This document shows, in pieces, positions 36,987-44,026 of a stretch of DNA of 44,026 nucleotides (position 1 is the first letter of the stretch; each line of letters begins with the position of its first letter). The stretch is from a virus. Location of the stretch: the IMG/VR virus record IMGVR_UViG_3300032285_001705, positions 1 to 44,026 of that record; one strand, 5' to 3'. The position numbers were made by a program, and so were the translations under genes. The notes below the pieces were generated by a model that made no database searches, had not been told where the DNA came from, and saw only the letters and a program-made list of their open reading frames with translations.

Positions 36987-38431
36987 TAGAATCTTCCAAT
37001 ATATCTCATGTATACAGTTGCGCCGTTGTTAACAGACCACGCTTCGATAACATCTTTCTTGGTTCCAGTACCGGATGTTAAATTAGCTATGGCAGTAGCG
37101 TTCAATCCACCACCACCGTTGATTGACACAGCCGGAGGAGTTGAAGCGTAACCAAAACCTGATGTTGTAACGGTAACAGCATTAATACCAAAATTAAATG
37201 ATGCAATAGCTCCTGATCCAGCTCCGGTTATTGCGTGTAGTCTTAGTGATCCAGTGACTGGAGAAGTAAAGACTCCATTTAATGTTACTACTAAACTTCC
37301 AATAGGGCCAGTTGAACTAGTATACGTTACGCTTACTGGATTAGCACTGGTAGCAGTTGCATTAGCACTCATGACCACAGTGCCTGTGCTGGTATTAATG
37401 CTTAGGATAGTAGTACCGTTAGGTATTCCTGTTCCGCTTACAGTGACACCTGCGGCTAAATTTCTAAAATCAGTAACACCTGTTAGATTTGGAGAACCAT
37501 TGGCTGTAGTTGCTAAGAATGTTGTATTAATAGAACCAACAGTAAACAATACTGTATTGTTATTGGCCACAGTAAGTTGATCTCCTACAGCATATCCGTT
37601 ACCACTACTTAATGCGTCCCAGTAAGTGGTTGCAGTTGCAGGATTTTGATTTGAATGAGCCAACTGAGCTACGTAATACACACCGTTTAAAATAGCAATG
37701 TCACCAATAGCGTAACTAGTTGAATTGTTCCAAGTTAAGCCACCGGAAACTACTGCTGTGGTAATTTTGTAATTTGCCACGGCTGTTGGAGTTACTGCAC
37801 CAGTTACGGGATTGCCACCAGTAAATCCTACAGTAGCTGAACTGGTATATCCACTGCCGACTCCGGTTATGCTTACAGAACTCACACCTTCTTGTCCTTG
37901 AACAATGCCAGGTAATCCTGTATTGGTAAATCCTGGTGGAACTAATGGAAAACTAGAATCGTATACTAGTGTTCCTGCATTTGCAGTAGAAAATACAGGA
38001 GCATAAACTCCTGTTTGATTATTGCCTATGATAACTCTAACAACGCCAACAGTTCCGGAATCTGGCCAATTTGTAAAAGTTAATGTTGCAGATCCTGTTA
38101 AGTTAAACGCTTGAACAGGACCATTGTTTAAATCAATATTTGCTGCCGCAGATACTGAGCCACCGTTAAAATAAACTCCGTTAAACTGACTGAATAGTGC
38201 GTTACTAATTGTACTACCTAGTAAGTTGTTTACAATAGGAGTACCTGCAGATAAATCTGCAATCAATACGGAATTGGTTTGTAGTCCAGTAATTTCTGTT
38301 TTGGCAGTGGCCAAACCTGCTGAAATAGCAGTAAAATTGTCTCTAAAACCCTGGCTGTTATTGTCTTGTCCTGCAACGGGGTAATTTGTTGCTATGGCAG
38401 CATAATTTATTTGGCTGGTTGGTCGTGTCAT
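36986..38431 (-). CDS. tail fibre/structural protein with repeated beta motifs
   Basis: 481 residues, nearly all Ser, Thr, Gly, Asn, Val and Ala. The N-terminus INYAAIATNYPVAGQDNNSQ, then GFRDNFTAI, is an attachment-type head shared by many T4-like aquatic phage fibre proteins; a similar NYPNDG...LRTAFTKVNANF head occurs in 42639-43199. The remainder has repeats such as SITGVGSGYTSSATVGFTGG and VTTSGFGYASTPPAVSINGG with beta-helix or Ig-like character. A role as fibre or baseplate-linked protein is inferred. Starts inside the 3' end of the peroxidase gene (TATGAC). Confidence 0.75.
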   Translation of the reverse strand: MTRPTSQINYAAIATNYPVAGQDNNSQGFRDNFTAISAGLATAKTEITGLQTNSVLIADLSAGTPIVNNLLGSTISNALFSQFNGVYFNGGSVSAAANIDLNNGPVQAFNLTGSATLTFTNWPDSGTVGVVRVIIGNNQTGVYAPVFSTANAGTLVYDSSFPLVPPGFTNTGLPGIVQGQEGVSSVSITGVGSGYTSSATVGFTGGNPVTGAVTPTAVANYKITTAVVSGGLTWNNSTSYAIGDIAILNGVYYVAQLAHSNQNPATATTYWDALSSGNGYAVGDQLTVANNNTVLFTVGSINTTFLATTANGSPNLTGVTDFRNLAAGVTVSGTGIPNGTTILSINTSTGTVVMSANATATSANPVSVTYTSSTGPIGSLVVTLNGVFTSPVTGSLRLHAITGAGSGAIASFNFGINAVTVTTSGFGYASTPPAVSINGGGGLNATAIANLTSGTGTKKDVIEAWSVNNGATVYMRYIGRF

Positions 38432-41400
38432 ACGGTTATCCTATCGTTTCTAAATACTAGGTATTTATCGCTTTGTTTTACCTGGTCGCTAATTATTACG
38501 CTGTCTATAATGTATCGATCTACAGTATAATCTAATAATTTAAAGTCAAAACCACTGTTTTTTATGTTTAAAATAATGTCTGCTGATTTTCCAGGAAGGC
38601 AATAACACAGGGGAACAGCGGCCACGTAACCTAGTTGATCTTTTGTTCCGGGTTGAATAGTTCTCATCCAACTTGGCAAATAGTTACGTTCAGTTTCACC
38701 AACTTTGTTTAGATTAGCTTGCCAGTTGGTTATACTGTTAGGGAAATAGGTATTAGTTTTATAGTTGCTAGCCTCATAGCCTGTGCTATCAATAGTGATT
38801 TGATACTCGGGTCTAGTGCTAGCCGGTGCGTCATTGCTTAGACTGTCTAGAGTATTACTCCAAATATCGTTACTAGCGTCACCGGTGATAGTAGTTGAAG
38901 ATAAACCATCTACTAGAATTTTTCCAGGTAGATACTTTCCATTAGGTTCTCTCGGATCGATCATTTCCACGTATACTACTTCGTATATTGTATTTCCTGC
39001 AGAGTCTAGTGACACTGCTGTTTTTAAAGAACCAAAGTGGAATCGTTTTCTTTTATGATTTAATCCTATGGCAGAAATATAGGCAGCGGCATTCATTGTT
39101 TCGATACCAGCGTAGATCAGCATGCTCAAACTAGACTGCAATCCAAACGCTGGATCATTTGGTCGATATATACTGCTGGATGTGAATATATTAGAATTAT
39201 TAATAAAATTCTTCCAAATCTTGCGCTGGCTTAGATCCATTAATGGTTGCACTTTTATGTTGCTGTAATTTAGGTCATTAGGGGTATTAATTTTTAGGGT
39301 AAATGTTTTTTCGCTGGCTATTTGATTAAAGGTGTCAGCGGCCTTGACTGTAAATGTATAGACCTTGTCAAACGTGGTCAAACCTCTATCAAAGCTAATC
39401 ATCTTACCGTCGAAGGATATTATACCAGGACCAACATCTGCATTATAATATTGATTTGGTTTTCCTATAATTTCGCCGTCTGGGTTTAAGGTCAATCCGT
39501 TGGGCAAATTACCGCTTACTAACAGATAAGTTATAACGGATGTTGTTTTTTTAGTAGTTGCAGAAATTTTTAAAGTTGAAAGATAATTTGCGTCAATGCT
39601 ACCTAAATCTGCAGAAGTGTCCCATGTAATAGAACTGTCAATCTCTCCGATGATTTTAATTGTAAATGTTCTTGAAGCACTTAATGAATCACCGGAATTT
39701 CCAAAACGAGTAGCTACTACTGTGAATGTAAATGTTCTAGTGATTGCTGGTTGGTAGGGAATTACTCCGTAAAGTTCGCAGTTGTTTACATTGAAGTTAA
39801 TACCAGGAGGTAAACTAATAAGCGATCCGATATAAAATTCAGTTTTATCTGGAACAGTGATCAGTAAGTTTGATTGCAGGGTTAGTCGATAAACACCATT
39901 GCCTAAATTAGCCACACTGGTAATTAAATATTTGTCTTCCCCAGCAGTGGAGATATAGTTGTCAAAGCTGACATATTGTCCAGTAACTGGAACGCCGATA
40001 GTATCGTGGATTGTTAAGTGGTTGCCACCTACTTTGTTGTCAGTGCTTAAAACTTTATAAGCCACAGCAAACACTTCTTGATTAGTTGCATCTAATCTAA
40101 AAAGAACTTCGTTTTTATTATATAATGCCAGCGGAACAGTTAGATAGTTGTTTGCTCTATGTGTGCCCAAATCTGGATTGGTTAACCAAGCGGGCCTTCT
40201 AATATAGGTAACGTCAGCAGTGAATAAACCGCCCATGAATCCGTCTAATGCTGTAGTGTCAGCTCTAAAGGTATCATCACCTACTACAAAAATTCTAAAC
40301 AACCGTTGAGCATAGTTGATGCCATCAGTTAAGGTAACTTTAAATTGATAGTTTCTACTAAGCGTTACTGGAGTAGTGTCTGTTAGTGCATGGTCATAAA
40401 AATCGTCATCGAACTGCTTTAAATCGTAACCATCAACGGTACTAGAATTTGTATTAGAACCAAAATCATAAGCAATAGCATCGAATATACTTTCGTCATA
40501 TGTACCAGTACCATCTGCGGGTGTAATTTTAATATTAGGTTCGATGAACCCACTAATCACACCTGCCGAACTAAGAGTCAGTCCTGGAGGCAATTCGCCA
40601 TCGCCTGACAGAATTGAATAATTTAAATTTAATCCGGCTGCGGTGTTTAGATCAAATGCTTCGATCTGATAATTGATCACAGTTTGATCTAGTGCGTATA
40701 ACTGTTGATGTACTCCTACAGCAAGAGCCCCACTGGGCGTTATAAAGGTTGGTACATTGTTTCCATCTATTGTCATGGAAAATGTTCTATCTGCAATATC
40801 AATACCGTTACTGGCACGTATGCAAAAACTATAAGTTGTTACATTATTGGTTATGAACGGATTACCCTGTATTCTTGTCCCCTCTAAAAACAATCCAGAA
40901 GGTAGCGATCCACTAATAACTTTGTAAGTAAATGCCGCTGGATCCGTAGCGGGATAATTAACGCCTCCGGCAGTATCAGTTGTAATGTAATCAACACCAT
41001 TTATAGCAGTAGGCAAATATAAATCAGAACGTTCAACAGCTACAAACGCATCGAGTTGCATGCGAACAGTATCAGTGTTTCTAAGTATAATTTTCGATAA
41101 TGTTTGAGATTGCAACCAGTCAAAGTCTCCAAGTGCCCATGGCTGGTTTTCCCAGTATAGCGCATCACCATCGCGTAGTCTTATCATCTGGCTTGATATG
41201 ATATTTTGAAAAGTTTGTCCTACCATAGCACCGGGAACTGGAGTTTCGGCTAACCCTCCGACCCACAAATCGATATTATTAATATTAGTATATGCAGTTT
41301 GTAAAGCGGAAGCTACTACGCTGTCTGTAGTTATTTGACTAAATGAAGTGTACGCCGATAATCCTAATGCTGTACGCATTTGATTTAAACTTGGTAATCC

Positions 41401-42639
41401 AGCATCACGTCCACGTTGTATATTAGTTGCGGCAAGATCCATTGCGGCAGGCGGATCATTTAATAAATTACGCAAGTCTTCAATGATATGTACATCTAAT
41501 TTATTACTGATGTCGCTGGCTAATTTACGAATAAATCCGTTCGCACCACCGTTACGTTCGTATAGATCCGGAGTTAAAAAGAACGCCTGAGATAATGTTA
41601 GTGATTCGGTAATGTTACCCTGTTCGTCTACTCGATCCTGTGCACCTGATACAATACTATGACCAAATCTCATTGCTGCCACAGCAAACTCTACAGTTAC
41701 GCTGGCATCGATATTTGTTTTAAAACCTGTATATGCCGGAATAGTTGAAGCACCGACAATCTTCGGCAACCATTCTTTATATGTTATATTTTGAAATTCG
41801 GCAATAACTATGTTGCGAGCACGTTGATATAGTTGCTCGCCACTCCAGTCAGGATGTAGTACTTTTAATCTGTCTACATGCCAGTTATGTTCTCTGATGA
41901 ATAGTGTTTGTATAGACGTTAAATCTGGATTTTCTGTGCCTCGAGGATCTCCAAATACAAAACTATTATTAACAACAGGTGCATATTGTCCATTAGAGCT
42001 GGTAGACAATTTGCCAGTAGTTGCAGTTTGACCGCCTTCTCTTAAATTAATAGGATTTTGAAATGGTGTAGGGCCTTGCGGTACACCTGGAGGATAGGCA
42101 AGTCCATAAACAACACTACAATCTATCCAGCCAGTGACATCATTTATTGGCAGTGCTGTATGACCAGCTATACCTGTTCCTGGGGCAATAGCACTACGAT
42201 TAACTGGAATATGACTTCCGGGAGTTAAATTAGTGTCACCTGCCGGCACAACAACATCTATGTTAGTACTACCAGGTCGAGCAAATTCTAAATCGTGTGT
42301 CAAAAATTGTCCAAATGCATACATGAAACCACTATAGCCGTTTGGATCTGCTTGGTTACCTTGATTAACTTGATCCCACACTACTAAATTACTAACAGTG
42401 CGAGCATTAGGCAAATCATTACGCATTTGATAAATGCCGTCTACATAACTGTTTACAGCATTACGAATAAAAGGGGCACCGGCACTATTTCGTAAAGGAG
42501 CAACCGGATGATGTCCTTGCCCGGTATAACTGGGATTAGTTAATACCCCGCTAATAGGTAAGGCAATATTTACTGATGTTTGTTCAGTAAAAGTGCCGAG
42601 ACTTGCTCCCGACGGTTTTGTCCATACATCTAAAGCCAT
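38428..42639 (-). CDS. giant structural protein with N-terminal animal-type haem peroxidase domain and He_PIG/Ig-like repeats
   Basis: 1403 residues. Residues about 45-545 are an animal haem peroxidase domain: FGQFLTHDLEF (distal His115, Gln111, Asp116), WIDCSVVYG, DPRGTENPDLTS (Arg233, Glu236), RFGHS (proximal His327) and NIQRGRDAGLPS (Asn406). All match myeloperoxidase residues (His95, Gln91, Arg239, Glu242, His336, Asn421) except that the haem-ester Asp94 is Thr114. After it come putative-Ig repeats with SGSLPSGLFLEG, LPPGLTLSSAGVISG and SGNLPNGLTLNPDGEIIGKP, then a C-terminal part that looks like large structural proteins of T4-like aquatic phages. It would oxidise halide or organics with peroxide at the particle surface. 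No signal peptide. Confidence 0.88.
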   Translation of the reverse strand: MALDVWTKPSGASLGTFTEQTSVNIALPISGVLTNPSYTGQGHHPVAPLRNSAGAPFIRNAVNSYVDGIYQMRNDLPNARTVSNLVVWDQVNQGNQADPNGYSGFMYAFGQFLTHDLEFARPGSTNIDVVVPAGDTNLTPGSHIPVNRSAIAPGTGIAGHTALPINDVTGWIDCSVVYGLAYPPGVPQGPTPFQNPINLREGGQTATTGKLSTSSNGQYAPVVNNSFVFGDPRGTENPDLTSIQTLFIREHNWHVDRLKVLHPDWSGEQLYQRARNIVIAEFQNITYKEWLPKIVGASTIPAYTGFKTNIDASVTVEFAVAAMRFGHSIVSGAQDRVDEQGNITESLTLSQAFFLTPDLYERNGGANGFIRKLASDISNKLDVHIIEDLRNLLNDPPAAMDLAATNIQRGRDAGLPSLNQMRTALGLSAYTSFSQITTDSVVASALQTAYTNINNIDLWVGGLAETPVPGAMVGQTFQNIISSQMIRLRDGDALYWENQPWALGDFDWLQSQTLSKIILRNTDTVRMQLDAFVAVERSDLYLPTAINGVDYITTDTAGGVNYPATDPAAFTYKVISGSLPSGLFLEGTRIQGNPFITNNVTTYSFCIRASNGIDIADRTFSMTIDGNNVPTFITPSGALAVGVHQQLYALDQTVINYQIEAFDLNTAAGLNLNYSILSGDGELPPGLTLSSAGVISGFIEPNIKITPADGTGTYDESIFDAIAYDFGSNTNSSTVDGYDLKQFDDDFYDHALTDTTPVTLSRNYQFKVTLTDGINYAQRLFRIFVVGDDTFRADTTALDGFMGGLFTADVTYIRRPAWLTNPDLGTHRANNYLTVPLALYNKNEVLFRLDATNQEVFAVAYKVLSTDNKVGGNHLTIHDTIGVPVTGQYVSFDNYISTAGEDKYLITSVANLGNGVYRLTLQSNLLITVPDKTEFYIGSLISLPPGINFNVNNCELYGVIPYQPAITRTFTFTVVATRFGNSGDSLSASRTFTIKIIGEIDSSITWDTSADLGSIDANYLSTLKISATTKKTTSVITYLLVSGNLPNGLTLNPDGEIIGKPNQYYNADVGPGIISFDGKMISFDRGLTTFDKVYTFTVKAADTFNQIASEKTFTLKINTPNDLNYSNIKVQPLMDLSQRKIWKNFINNSNIFTSSSIYRPNDPAFGLQSSLSMLIYAGIETMNAAAYISAIGLNHKRKRFHFGSLKTAVSLDSAGNTIYEVVYVEMIDPREPNGKYLPGKILVDGLSSTTITGDASNDIWSNTLDSLSNDAPASTRPEYQITIDSTGYEASNYKTNTYFPNSITNWQANLNKVGETERNYLPSWMRTIQPGTKDQLGYVAAVPLCYCLPGKSADIILNIKNSGFDFKLLDYTVDRYIIDSVIISDQVKQSDKYLVFRNDRITV
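38462..38469 (-). promoter_or_regulatory. possible late-type octamer within the 3' end of the peroxidase gene
   Basis: GATAAATA on the minus strand, 31 bases before ATG 38431. Its 15-base context (CAAAGCGATAAATAC) is the same as at 24059-24073, in front of another virion unit. It is inside codons (Ser-Asp-Lys-Tyr), so it may be partly chance. Confidence 0.35.
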
Positions 42640-43199
42640 TAGACAATTGTTCCAAAGTCAATTTGATTTGACAATGGGTTATCGGTGAATAATCCCATGT
42701 CTAGTGGATAGCCGTGAAAATTAGTAGCTTCTCCAACCGCAGACATGTCTGCCGCTGGGCATAAATCGATAACAAGCGTATTTGATTGCATGGCTATTTG
42801 TAATAAAGAACTGATAATAGAAATATCATAACCATAAACAGTTGATTGTACGTCTCCTGGCCCGTGGATAACGTTACCGTTTAATCCCAAGGCGGCACCT
42901 AGAGACGGATTTGGATCATTGAATAGAGTAGTGATTGTTTTTAAATCAACAACGTTTGAAGTACTAGTAATGTCAACGCTGTTGTCACTACTGATCAACG
43001 TACGAAATTCTAAGTTAGAACCGTTAACGTCTGCAAATACAGAAGTACCAGCACCTAAGTTTGTTCCACCTGTAACACCTAACGCTAGTTTGAGGGTGTT
43101 AAAGTTGGCATTGACTTTGGTAAATGCTGTGCGTAAATCGTCACCTGTACCGTCATTTGGGTACTGTCCTAAATTGATTGTCTGTAGTATAGTGGTCAT
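42639..43199 (-). CDS. tail fibre-like structural protein
   Basis: 186 residues. The opening TINLGQYPNDGTGDDLRTAF, continuing TKVNANFNTLK, is a recurrent attachment head of tail or baseplate-linked proteins in T4-like aquatic phages. The rest is beta-rich and Asn/Ser-rich. It overlaps the start of the peroxidase fusion by one base and has a late-type octamer 19 bases upstream, so it is probably expressed late with the peroxidase and the 481-residue protein. No catalytic motif. Confidence 0.75.
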   Translation of the reverse strand: MTTILQTINLGQYPNDGTGDDLRTAFTKVNANFNTLKLALGVTGGTNLGAGTSVFADVNGSNLEFRTLISSDNSVDITSTSNVVDLKTITTLFNDPNPSLGAALGLNGNVIHGPGDVQSTVYGYDISIISSLLQIAMQSNTLVIDLCPAADMSAVGEATNFHGYPLDMGLFTDNPLSNQIDFGTIV

Positions 43200-43217
43200 T
43201 TTGCGCTCTCTTTAGTA

Positions 43218-43224
43218 TATTTAC
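43218..43224 (-). promoter_or_regulatory. possible late-type promoter (GTAAATA)
   Basis: GGTAAATA on the minus strand in the short gap between the protease gene (stop 43226) and 42639-43199, 19 bases from the ATG. It would start the unit fibre, peroxidase, fibre, small genes, cochaperonin. Confidence 0.45.
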
Positions 43225-43225
43225 C

Positions 43226-44014
43226 TTATGGATTTGTTACGCTAGTAATGATCCAAAAGTCATCACTCATATTAGCGTTGGCTATTACTTGATATGGCAT
43301 ATAAAAATAACCACGATCGCCCCAGCCTGTTCCCCACGAATTACGGCAAATAAAACGTCCACCGTTTAGGTTATCATTGTAGCCTACGATAGCCACAGCG
43401 TGTCCACCTAATAGCTGTTCGCCAGCCGCAGGGTAGGGCATCATGCCTGTTGTGTTGTTTACTGTTCTTTCAAAACTTTCGTAAACATCAAATCCCACTA
43501 CTACAGGATAGCCTTGACTCAGTGCTGTTTTAACACCAGGTACACGAGTGGTGATTTTTTGATAAGCGCCTGCTTTGCGTTTGGCAGCATCTGTATAAGC
43601 CGCTGTGGTAGGACGGTTGGCAAATCTACTGACAATGTAAGGCCATAGACTTTCTAATGGTGCGCCATACTTGTTGACAGCTTTGATACCATCACGTAAG
43701 TAAGCACCTGCATCATAGTTTACTGTACCTTCTAATAGCCTTTCTTGATAGTAGATAAACAAGCGACTGACATCTAAGTTCTTATTTGCCTTGCGATCCA
43801 AGTATTCAATTATGCCGGCGATAGCATTTCCTGTGCATGAGCCCAGTTGTCCTTGGTCTTCGATAGGACTGCAAAAATTACGTAGGTCTACACTAACTGG
43901 CAATGTAGGTGCAACTGTGCCTAACTTGACAGGGTCATATGTGTGATCTCTAGTGTCAGCAGGCTCACGCTTCCAATGATATTTAGGTATTGAAGGTATT
44001 TTTAATCCTGGCAT
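43226..44014 (-). CDS. papain-family (C1A) cysteine protease
   Basis: 262 residues. Full catalytic set: Gln54 (oxyanion hole, EDQGQLGSC), Cys60, His205 (LGGHAVAIVGY) and Asn225 (RNSWGTGWGDRGYFYMPY). It begins almost directly with the mature-like domain (VDLRNFCSPIEDQGQ), with no long inhibitory propeptide and no signal peptide; a basic N-terminal stretch of about 38 residues precedes it. Phage C1A proteases are rare; roles may be virion processing, host protein digestion or particle-borne attack. It lies upstream of the fibre and peroxidase genes. Start ATG 44014 has only GGATTG as a possible ribosome site; a bit of the upstream region lies outside. Confidence 0.9.
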   Translation of the reverse strand: MPGLKIPSIPKYHWKREPADTRDHTYDPVKLGTVAPTLPVSVDLRNFCSPIEDQGQLGSCTGNAIAGIIEYLDRKANKNLDVSRLFIYYQERLLEGTVNYDAGAYLRDGIKAVNKYGAPLESLWPYIVSRFANRPTTAAYTDAAKRKAGAYQKITTRVPGVKTALSQGYPVVVGFDVYESFERTVNNTTGMMPYPAAGEQLLGGHAVAIVGYNDNLNGGRFICRNSWGTGWGDRGYFYMPYQVIANANMSDDFWIITSVTNP

Positions 44015-44026
44015 TATGTCAATCCG

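Overview
The window looks like part of the genome of a large tailed phage of the T4 superfamily (myovirus type) that infects a Gram-negative bacterium. The supporting genes are a gp43-type family B DNA polymerase, a gp45-type sliding clamp, a gp44-type clamp loader, a DsbA-like DNA-binding protein, a gp31/GroES-like cochaperonin, PhoH, dCMP deaminase and many small proteins of the kind found in marine and freshwater T4-like phages. A lysis cassette with a lipoprotein spanin means the host has an outer membrane. One small protein (6512-6763) resembles a proteobacterial family, which hints at a proteobacterial host. The DNA is AT-rich and genes overlap tightly, often by ATGA. All genes but phoH lie on the minus strand. 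No tRNA, CRISPR array or insertion sequence was seen, and no gene-free stretch exceeds about 170 bases.

Layout, in window order. 1-9299 is a metabolic and DNA-modification block: a truncated FolE-like gene at the edge, small coupled genes, a phosphoribosyltransferase, GrpE, two small virion-like proteins, a cupin-like protein, a glycosyltransferase, a QueD-like protein, a TGT/DpdA-like protein and the sliding clamp. 9328-14050 holds a UDP-sugar dehydrogenase-like protein, DNA polymerase, an SGNH-hydrolase-like protein and DsbA. 14154-24010 is a virion-protein block, which includes a Dps-like ferritin, a 1110-residue protein with three nucleotidyl-transfer-like domains, and several proteins sharing a short N-terminal tag. 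24084-28268 is a proteostasis operon (DnaJ, peptide deformylase, ClpA, one unknown). 28338-31884 holds the lysis cassette (endolysin, two spanins, holin) and neighbours. 32046-32762 is phoH on the plus strand. 32785-35419 holds replication and nucleotide genes. 35487-44014 holds the cochaperonin, small conserved proteins, tail or fibre proteins, a 1403-residue protein with an intact animal-type haem peroxidase domain, and a papain-like protease.

The regulatory layout can be read from the sequence. Sigma70-type promoters (TTGACA or similar, 16-17 bases, TATAAT or similar) precede folE, the clamp, dsbA, dnaJ and the clamp-loader operon. An octamer of the type NNTAAATA, like the T4 late promoter, precedes virion and lysis units. 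Terminators close the virion unit (14123-14152), the lysis unit (28275-28322) and the convergent phoH/deaminase pair (32774-32799). At two unit boundaries the new promoter is built into the hairpin that ends the unit before it.

The most notable items are: (1) FolE-like, QueD-like and DpdA-like genes together, which suggest 7-deazaguanine DNA modification; (2) a phage structural protein fused to a haem peroxidase with its catalytic residues present; (3) a virion-block protein combining Pol-beta-like, ligase-like and NMNAT/cytidylyltransferase-like domains; (4) a shared N-terminal tag with possible prohead-protease sites that may mark proteins packaged in the head, in the same block as a Dps; (5) GrpE, DnaJ, ClpA, deformylase and GroES as a phage proteostasis set; (6) promoter-in-terminator junctions and a possible RNA switch ahead of phoH.
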